64,000 nucleotides of DNA from Tenrec ecaudatus. Taxonomy: Eukaryota > Chordata > Mammalia > Afrosoricida > Tenrecidae. Below are positions 57,256-64,000 of this stretch, piece after piece. The notes beneath the pieces were generated by a model. That model was not told the origin of the DNA, made no database searches, and worked only from the letters and a program-made list of their open reading frames with translations. How positions within the stretch are numbered: position 1 is the first letter of the stretch; each line of letters starts with the position of its first letter. The translations under genes and the position numbers were made by a program. The stretch is from positions 124,001-188,000 of the forward strand of contig NW_027458631.1 in assembly GCF_050624435.1 (NCBI RefSeq), written 5' to 3'.

Positions 57256-60200
57256 GGGCACCCCTACGCTTAGACTAAGGCTAGGTCTCACCTAGCCAAA
57301 GGATAGGGCACCCGTAGGCTCGGGTTAGGGCACCCCTAGGCTTAGGCAAGGGAACCCATAGACTTGGCTAAGGCAACGGCTCCCCTAGCCTCAAGCTAGG
57401 GCAACCCTAGACTCAGGCTAGGGCACCCATAGGCTTAGGGTAGGGCAATCCTAGGCTTATGCTAAGGATAGGGCTCCCCTAGCCTCAGGTTAGGTCACCC
57501 CTAGGCTCAGGCTATGGCACTCCTAGGCTTAGGCCAGGGCTACCCCTAGGCCTAGGCTAAGGCTATGGCTCCGCTAGCCTAAGGCTACGGCAGTCCTAGG
57601 CTCAGGTTAGGGCACCCCTACGCTTAGTCTAGGCCTCCCCTAGGCTTAGGAAAAGACTAGGGCACCCCTAGGCTTAGGCTAGGGTAATCCTAGGCTCGAT
57701 TAACGCTAGGGCTCGCCTAGACTCAGGCTAGGGCACCCGTAGGCTCAGGCTAGGGCACCCCTAGGCTCAGGCTAGAGCACCCCTAGACTTTGGCTAGGGC
57801 ACCCCTAGGATAAGGCTAAGCTAGGGCTCCCGTAGTCTTAGGCTAGGGCACCCCTAGGCTTAGGCTGAGGCTAGGCTCCGCTAGCCTAAGGTTACAGCAC
57901 CCCTAGGCTTAGGCTAGGGCACCCCTAGGCTTAGGCTAGGGCAACCCTAGGCCTAGGCTAAGGATAGGGCTCCCTTAGCCTAAGGCTGGGGCACCCCTAG
58001 GCTTAGGCTAGGGCACACCTAGGCTTAGCCTAGGGCACCCCTAGGCTTAGGCTAAGGCAATGGCTCCCCTAGCCTATGGCTAGGGCACCCCTAGGATTAG
58101 GCTAGGGCACCCCTAGGCTTAGGCAAAGGCACCCCTAGGCTGAGGCTAGGGCACCCCTAGGCTTAGGCTAAGGCTAGGGCTCCCCTAGCCTAAGGCTTCG
58201 GCACCTCTAGGCTTAGGCTAGGGCACCCCTAGGCTTAAGCTAAGGCTAGGGATCCCCTAGCCTAAGGCTAGGGCACCCCTAGGCTCAAGCTAAGGCACCC
58301 CTAGGCTCAGGCTAGGGCACCCCTAGGCTTAGGCTAAGGCTAGGGCTCTCCTAGTCTTAGGATAGGGCAACCTTAGGCTTCGGGTAGGGCACGCCTAGGC
58401 TTAGGCTAGGGCACCTCTAGGCTTAGGTTAGGGCACCACTAGGCTTAGGATAAGGCTAAGGCTCCAAGATCCTCAGGTTAGGGCACCCATCGACTCAAGC
58501 TAGGGCACCCCTAGTCTCAGGCTAGGGCACCCCTAGGCGTAGGCTAAGGCTAGGGCTCCCCTAGCCTAAGGCTAGGGCACCCGTAGGCTCAGGCTAGGGC
58601 ACCCCTAGGCTCAGGCTAGGGCACCCCTAGGTTTAGGCTAGGGCACCTCTAGGCTTAGGCTAAGGCTAGGGCTCCCCTAGCCTGAGGCTAGGGCTCACCT
58701 AGTCTTAGGCTAGGGCACCCCTAGGCTTAGGCTAGGGCACCCGTAGGCTTATGCTAAGGCTAGGAATCCCCTAGGCTTAGGCTAGGGCACACCTAGGCTT
58801 AGGCTAGGGCACCCCTAGGCTTAGGTTAGGGCACCCCTAGGCTTAGGCTCAGGCACCCCTAGGCTTAGGCTAGGGCAACCCTAGGCTTAGGCTAATGCTT
58901 GGGCTCATCTAGCCTAAGGCTAGGGCACCTCAAGGTTTAGGTTAGGGCACCCCTAGGCTTAGGCTCAGGCACCCCTAGGCTTAGGCTAGGGCACCCCTAG
59001 GCTTAGGCTAAGGCTAGGGCTCCCCTAGCCTAAGGCTAGGGCACCCCTAAGCTTAGGTTAGGGCACCCCTAAGCTTAGGCTAGGGAAGCCATAGGCTTAA
59101 GCTAAGGCAAGGGGTCCCCTAGCCTAAGGCCTGGGCACCCCTAGGCTTAGTCTAGGGCACCCCTAAGCTTAGGCTTAGGCAAGGGCACCCCTAGGCTTAG
59201 GCTAGGTCACCCCAAGGCTTAAACTACGGCACCCCTAAACTTACGCTAGGGCATCCCTAGGCTAAGGTTAGGGCACCCCTAGGCTTAGGTTAGGGCACCC
59301 ATAGGCTTAGGCTAGGGCACCTCTAGGCTTAGGCTAGGGCACCCCTAGGTTTAGGCTAGGGAACCCCTAGGCTTAGGCTAGGGTAACCCTAGGCTTAGGC
59401 TAAGGCTAGGGCACCCCTAGGCTTAGGCTAAGGCTAGGGCTCGCCTAGCCTAAGGCTAGGGCACCAATAGGCTTAGGCTAGGGCAGCTCTAGGCTTAGGT
59501 TAGGGCACCCCTAGGCTTAGGCTTGGGCACCCTTAGGCTTAGGCAGGGGCACCCCTAAGCTTAGGATAGGGCACGCCTAGGCTTAAGCTAGGGCACCCCT
59601 AGGCTTAGGCTAGGGCACCCATAGGTTTGGGTTGGGGCACCCCTAGGCTTAGGCTAAGGCTAGGGCACCCCTAGGCTTAGGCTAAGGCTAGGGCTCGCCT
59701 AGCCTAAGGCTAGGGCACCCCTAGGCTTAGGCTAGGGCAGCTCTAGGCTTAGGTTAGGGCACCCCTAGGTTTAGGCTTGGGCACCCATAGGCTTGGGCTA
59801 GGGCACCCCTAGGCTTAGGCTAGGGCACCCTTAGGCTTAGGCTAAGGCTAGGGCTCCCCTAGCCTAAGACTAGGGCACCCCTAGGCTTAGGCTACGGCAC
59901 CCCTAGGCTTAAGCTAGGGCACCTGTATGCTTAGGCTAAGGTTAGGGCTCCCATAGCCTAAGGTTAGGGCACCCCTAGGCTTAGGCTAGGTCACCCCTAG
60001 GCTTAGGCTAGGGCACCCCTAGGCTTAAGCTAGGGCACCCCTAGGCTTAGGCTAAGGCTAAGGATCTCCTAGCCTAAGGCTAGGGCACTCCTAGGCTTAG
60101 GCTAGGGCACCCGTAGGCTTAGGCTAGGGCACCCCTAGGCTTAGGTTTAGGCTAGGGCACCCCTAGGCTTAGGCTAGGGCACCCCTAAGCTTAGGCTAGG

Positions 60201-60329
60201 GCACCCCTAGGCTTTGGCTAGGGCACCCCTAGGCTTAGGCTAAGGCTAGGGCTCTCCTAGCTTAAGGCTAGGGCACCCCTAGGCTTAGGCTAGGGGACCC
60301 CTAGGCTTAGGCTAGGGAACCCCTAGGCT
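57256..60329. repeat. Diverged mosaic satellite, 57.3-60.3 kb
   Basis: The first kilobase has an unusually high density of private changes (GATTAACGC, GGAAAAGACTAGG, GCTACAGC, GCCAAAGG), with no close copy in the window that I can find. From about 58.1 kb the familiar order returns: GGCAAAGG, GGGATCCC, CTCAAGC, a GGCTCCAAGATCC version of the GAGAGCC unit near 58.46 kb, then a Y-like series with GGCCTGGGCA near 59.13 kb and GCAGCTCTAGGC and AGGCAGGGGC units near 59.49-59.55 kb. Confidence 0.65.
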
Positions 60330-62230
60330 TAAGCGAGGGCTCCCATATGCTTAGGCTAAGGCTACGGCTCCCTAGCCTCAGGCTAGTGCACCCCTAGACT
60401 CAGGCTATTGTACCCCTAAGCTTAGGCTAGGGCACCCCTAGGCTTAGGCTAGGCCACCCCTAGGCTTAGGCTAAGGCTGGGCTCCCCTAGCCTAAGGCTA
60501 GAGCACCCCTAGGCTTAGGCTAGGGCACCCCTAGGCTTAGGCTAGGCCACCCCTAGGCTTAGGATAGGGCACCCCTAGTCTTAGGCTAAGGCTGGGCTAA
60601 CCTAGGCTTAGGCTAGGGCACCCCTAGGCTTAGACTAGGGAACTCCTAGACTAAGGCTAGGGCACCCCTAGGCTTAAGCTTGGGCACCCCTAGGCTTAGA
60701 CTAGGGCACCCCTACACTTAGGCTAAGGCAACGGCTCCCCTAGCCTCAGGCAAGGGCACCCCTAGTTCAGGCTAGGGCACCCGTTATCTTAGGCTAGGGC
60801 AATCCTAGGCTTAGGCTAAGTCTAGGGCTCCCCTATCCTCAGGCTAGGGCACCCCTAGGCTCAGGCTAGGGCTACCCTAGCCTAAGTCTAGGGCACCCCT
60901 AGGCTTAGGCTAGGGCACCCCTAAGCTTAGGCTAGGGCTCCCCTAGGCTTAGGCTAAGACTGTGGCTCTCTTGCCTCAGGCTAGTTCACCCCTAGACTCA
61001 GGCTATGGCACCCCTAGGTTTAGGCTAGGGCAATCCTAGGCTAGACTAACATTAGGGCTCCCCTAGCCTCAGGCTAGGGCACCCGTAGGCTCAGGCTATG
61101 GCACCCCTAGGCCCAGGCTAGGGCACCCCTAGGCTTAGGCTAGGGCACCCCTAGGCTTAGGATAAGGCTTGGGCTCCCCAAGCCTCAGGCTAGGGCACCA
61201 TAAGGCTTAGGCTAGGGCACCCCTAGGCTTAGGCTAGGGCACCCCTAGGCTAAGGCTAAGGCTAGGCTCCCCATGCCTAAGGCTAGAGCACCCCTAGGCT
61301 TAGGCTAGGGCAACCCTAGGCTTAGGCAAGGGCACACCTAGGCTTAGGCTAAGGCTAGGGCTCCCCTAGCCTAAGGCTAGGGCACCCCTAGGCTTAGGCT
61401 CGGGCACCCCTAGGCTTAGGCTAAGGCTAGGGCTCTTCTAGCCTAAGGCTAGGGCACCCCTAGGCTTAGTCTATTGCACCCCTAAGCTTCGGCTAGGGCA
61501 CCCCTAGGCTTAGGCCAAGGCAAGGGCTCCCCTAGCCTATGGCTAGGACACCCCTAGGATTAGGCTAGGGCACCCCTAGGCTTAGGCAAAGGCACCCCTA
61601 GACTTAGGCTAGGGAACTCCTAGGCTTAGGCAAGGGCACCCCTAGGCTTAGGCTAGGGCACCCCTAGGCTTAGGCTAGGGCACCCCTAGGCTTAAGCTAA
61701 GGCTAGGGATCCCCTAGCCTAAGGCTAGGGCACCCCTAGGCTCAAGTTGGGCACCCCTAGGCTCAGGCTAGGGCACCCCTAGGATTAGGCTAAGGCTACG
61801 GCTCTCCTAGCCTTAGGATAGGGCACCCCTAGGCTTAGGCTAGGGCATGCCTAGGCTTAGGCTAGGGCTACCCTAGGTGTAGGCTAGGGCACCACTAGGC
61901 TTAGGATAAGGCTACGGCTCTGAGAGCCTCAGCTTAGGGCACCCATAGACTCAGGCTATGGCACCCCTAGGCTTAGGCTAGGGCAATCCTAGGCTAGACG
62001 AAGGCTAGGGCTCCCCTAACCTTATGCTAGGGCAACCGTAGTCTCAGCCTAGGGCACCCATAGGCTTAGGCTAGGGCACAACTAGGCTTAGGCTAGGGCA
62101 CCCCTAGGCTTAGGCTAGAGCACACCTAGGCTTAGGCTAGGGCACCCCTAGGCTTAGGCTATGTGACCCATAGGCTTAGGCTAGGCCCCCCCTAGGCTTA
62201 GGCTAAGGCTAGGGCTCCCCTAGCCTAAGG
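60330..62230. repeat. Module M, copy 3, and its right flank
   Basis: Matches 37.9-39.75 kb in order: GCTACGGCTCCC, GCTAGTGCACC, CTATTG(C/T)ACC, GGCTGGGCTCCCC, GGCTGGGCTAACC, CAACGGC, CCCGTTATCTTAGG (60781; offset 22,471 from 38310), GACTGTGGCTCTCTTGCC, CATTAGGGC, CCCCATGCC, GCATGCC, a GGCTCTGAGAGCC unit near 61.92 kb and TAACCTTATGC near 62.01 kb. It lacks the local 71 bp duplication seen at 38690. The long colinear match makes this a true segmental duplicate. Confidence 0.75.
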
Positions 62231-63166
62231 CTAGGGCACCTGTAGGCTCAGGCTAGGGCACACCTAGGCTCAGGCTAGGGCACCCCTAGGTTTAGGCTAG
62301 GGCACCCCTAGGCTTTGGCTAGGGCACCCCTAGGCTTAGGCTAAGGCTAGGGCTCTCCTAACCTAAGGCTAGGGCACCCCTAGGCTAAGGCTAGGGCTCC
62401 CCTAGCCTGAGGCTAGGGATCACCTAGGCTTAGGCTCAGGCACCCCTAGGCTTAGGCTAAGGCACCCGTAGTCTTAGGCTAAGGCTAGGACTCCCCTAGG
62501 CTTAGGCTAGGGAACGCCTAGGCTTAGGCTAGGGCACCCCTAGGCTTAGGTTAGTGCACCCCTAGGCTTAGGCTCAGGCAACCCTAGGCTTAGGCTAGGG
62601 CACCTCTAGGCTTAGGCTAATGCTTGGGCTCACCTAGCCTAAGGTTAGGGCACCTCTAGGCTTAGGCTAGGGCACCCCTAGGCTTAGGCTAAGGCTAGGG
62701 CTCCGCTAGCCTAAGGCTAGGGCACCCCTAAGCTTTGGTAGGGCACCCCTAAGCTTAGGCTAGGACACCCCTAGGCTTAAACTAAGGCAAGGGCTCCCCT
62801 AGCCTAAGGCTAGAGCACCCCTAGGCTTAGGCTAGGGCATCCCTAGGCTAAGGCTAGGCCACCCCTAGGCTTAGGTTAGGGCACCCATAGGCTTAGGCTA
62901 GAGCACCTCTAGACTTAGGCTAGGGTACCCCTAGGCTTAGGCTAGGGTAACCCTAGGCTTAGGCTAAGGCTAGGGCTCCCCTTGCCTAAGGCTACGGAAC
63001 CCCTAGGCTTAGGCTAGGGCACCCCTAGGCTTAGCCTATGGCAACCCTAGGCCTTGGCGATGGCACCCCTAGGCTTGTTCTAGGGCACCCCTAGGCTTAG
63101 GCTAGGGCACCCATAGGCTTAGGCTAGAGCACCCCTAGGCTTAGGCTAAGGCTAGGGCACCCCTAG
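62231..63166. repeat. Y-like series and CTTGTTCT module
   Basis: Continues with Y-type units (GGATCACCTAGG, CTCAGGCACC, TTAGTGCACC, CTAATGCTTGGG near 62.61 kb) and then the GCATCCCTAGGCTAAGG to CTTGTTCT series (62.84 to 63074), closely parallel to 36.8-37.07 kb. A run of seven C occurs near 62,185, just upstream. Confidence 0.65.
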
Positions 63167-64000
63167 GCTTAGGCTAGGGCAGCTCTAGGCTTAGGTTAGG
63201 GCACATCTAGGCTTAGGCTTGGGCACCCCTAGGCTTAGGCAGGGGCACCCCTGGTCTTAGGCTAAGGCTAGGGCTCCCCTAGCCTAAGGCTAGGGCACCC
63301 CTAGGCTTAGGCTAGGGCACCCCTAGGATTAGACTAGGGCACCCCTAGGCTTAGTCTAAGGCTAGGGCACCCCTAGGCTTAGGCTAGGGCACCCATAGAC
63401 TTAGGCTTGGGCACCCCTAGGCTTAGGCAAGGGCATCCCTAGACTTACGCTAGGGCACCCCTAGGCTTAGGCTAAGGCTAGGTCTCCCCTAGCCTAAGGT
63501 TAGGGCACCCCTAGGCTTAGGCTAGGGCACCCCTAGGCTTAGGCTAGGGCAGCCATAGGCTTAGGCTAAGTCTAGGGCTCCCCGAGGCTTAGGCTAGGGC
63601 ACCCCTAGGCTTAGGCTAGGGCAGCCATAGGCTTAGGCTAAGTCTAGGGCTCCCCTAGGCTTAGGCTAGGGCACCCCTAGGCTTAGGCTAGGGCAGACAT
63701 AGGCTTAGGCTAAGGCTAGGGCACCCCTAGGATTAGGCTAAGGCTAGGGCTCGCCTAGCCTAAGGCTAGGGCACCCCTAGGCTTAGGCTAGGGCAGCTCT
63801 TGGCTTAGGTTAGGGCACATCTAGGCTTAGGCTTGGGCACCCCTAGGCTTAGGCAGGGGCACCCCTGGTCTTAGGTTAAGGCTAGGGCTCCCCAAGCCTA
63901 AGGCTAGGGCACCCCTAGGCTTAGGCTAGGGCACCCCTAGGATTAGACTAGGGCAGCCCTAGGCTTAGTCTAAGGCTAGGGCACCCCTAGGCTTAGGCTA
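63167..64000. repeat. 614 bp-spaced duplication at the window end
   Basis: AGCTCTAGGC at 63181 and AGCTCTTGGC at 63795, and AGGGGCACCCCTGG at 63241 and 63855, are both 614 bp apart. The match covers the GCACATCTAGG, AGGCAGGGGC, GGTCTTAGG, GATTAGACTAGG and TTAGTCTAAGG units and runs off the window end. The same series in single form is at 48.39-48.6 and 55.1-55.3 kb. Confidence 0.85.
63551..63766. repeat. Three tandem 72 bp units
   Basis: AGCCATAGG at 63551 and 63623 and AGACATAGG at 63695 are spaced by exactly 72 bp (28+22+22). Each unit joins an AGTCTAGGGCTCCCC 28-type unit to two 22 bp units; the third differs in the changed A and an AAGGCTAGGGCAC ending. The pair at 41101 and 41173 is the same unit. 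Confidence 0.9.

Larger units (their letters stand above)
1..64000. repeat. 22 bp satellite DNA array filling the window
   Basis: Every line reads as tandem copies of a 22 bp unit: hexamer AGGCTT, hexamer AGGCTA, then GGGCAC and CCCT. A 28 bp form with an extra AGGCTA-type hexamer recurs throughout. The consensus has 14 G/C out of 22 and no CpG. Because 22 is not a multiple of 3 and the unit contains three TAG triplets in three different phases, each forward frame meets a stop within one consensus unit; the reverse complement has TAG, TAG and TAA in three phases, so it is closed too. I saw no unique sequence, transposon, RNA gene or true telomere run anywhere. Such arrays are typical of eukaryotic heterochromatin (known class behaviour); centromeric, subtelomeric or sex/B-chromosome location cannot be told from the sequence. 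Both array ends lie outside the window. Confidence 0.98.

Noticed and set aside
1..64000. Open reading frames or a repeat protein
   Set aside because: Consensus units close all six frames. Any longer open stretch would come from chance variants in a few monomers, with no start context, family or codon bias.
1..64000. CRISPR array
   Set aside because: The repeats abut each other with no unique spacers, and the unit is only 22 bp with graded variation. There is no leader and there are no cas genes.
1..64000. True telomere
   Set aside because: TTAGGC occurs at most as two in a row inside longer units. There is no uninterrupted hexamer run.
1..64000. G-quadruplex or i-motif array
   Set aside because: Each monomer has one GGG and one CCCC, so loops would be about 19 bases, far beyond the usual limit for an intramolecular quadruplex. 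Hairpin pairing of GGG with CCC within a unit is more likely.
1..64000. CENP-B box
   Set aside because: I see no TTCG followed at the right distance by CGGG in any monomer variant. The unit is CpG-free in consensus, while that box needs CpGs.

Overview
The whole 64 kb window is one uninterrupted satellite DNA array. The basic unit is 22 bp, built from the hexamer AGGCTT, the hexamer AGGCTA, then GGGCAC, then CCCT. A 28 bp form with one extra AGGCTA-type hexamer recurs, usually paired with a 22 bp unit that starts AGCCTA, to make a 50 bp couplet. I found no gene, RNA gene, transposon, CRISPR array or stretch of unique sequence. The consensus unit carries stop codons in all three frames on both strands, so the array cannot encode a protein wherever it keeps its consensus.

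This points to a eukaryotic nuclear genome: constitutive heterochromatin such as a pericentromeric, subtelomeric or sex/B-chromosome block. The sequence does not fix the species. The unit contains TTAGGC, the nematode telomere hexamer, sometimes twice in a row, but this is only a weak hint about the taxon.

The structure lies in the higher-order repeats, which I traced by following shared private variants. Region by region: 1-3.7 kb, a 1.57-1.80 kb unit in two copies plus a partial third; 3.7-12.1 kb, three related blocks with offsets of 1,708, 5,102 and 3,279 bp, and a diverged tail to 12.7 kb; 12.7-13.8 kb, a module holding a 434 bp tandem duplication, with relatives at 37.6 and 60.3 kb; 14.1-19.15 kb, a 2,648 bp tandem duplication whose second copy lost 231 bp; 21.6-30.2 kb, a 4.95 kb tandem duplication whose second copy lost 331 bp and is cut short; 33.0-36.8 kb, a 1,481 bp unit in three copies, the third lacking 273 bp between two 13 bp direct repeats; 42.3-57.3 kb, an 8.0 kb block repeated once, the first copy holding a nested 1,687 bp tandem duplication; 57.3-64 kb, more diverged material ending in a 614 bp duplication and a 72 bp triplet. 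Between these lie mosaic stretches made of the same modules.

Indels between copies are often 22 or 44 bp, which suggests slippage or unequal exchange in register with the monomer. The left half (1-32.4 kb) and right half carry different diagnostic variants, so the array has at least two evolutionary domains. The monomer is also a chain of short inverted repeats (CTAGGG-CAC-CCCTAG in each unit, longer ones in each couplet), which could allow hairpins or cruciforms. Block boundaries are uncertain by roughly one to three monomers because every unit resembles its neighbours; all offsets were counted by eye.
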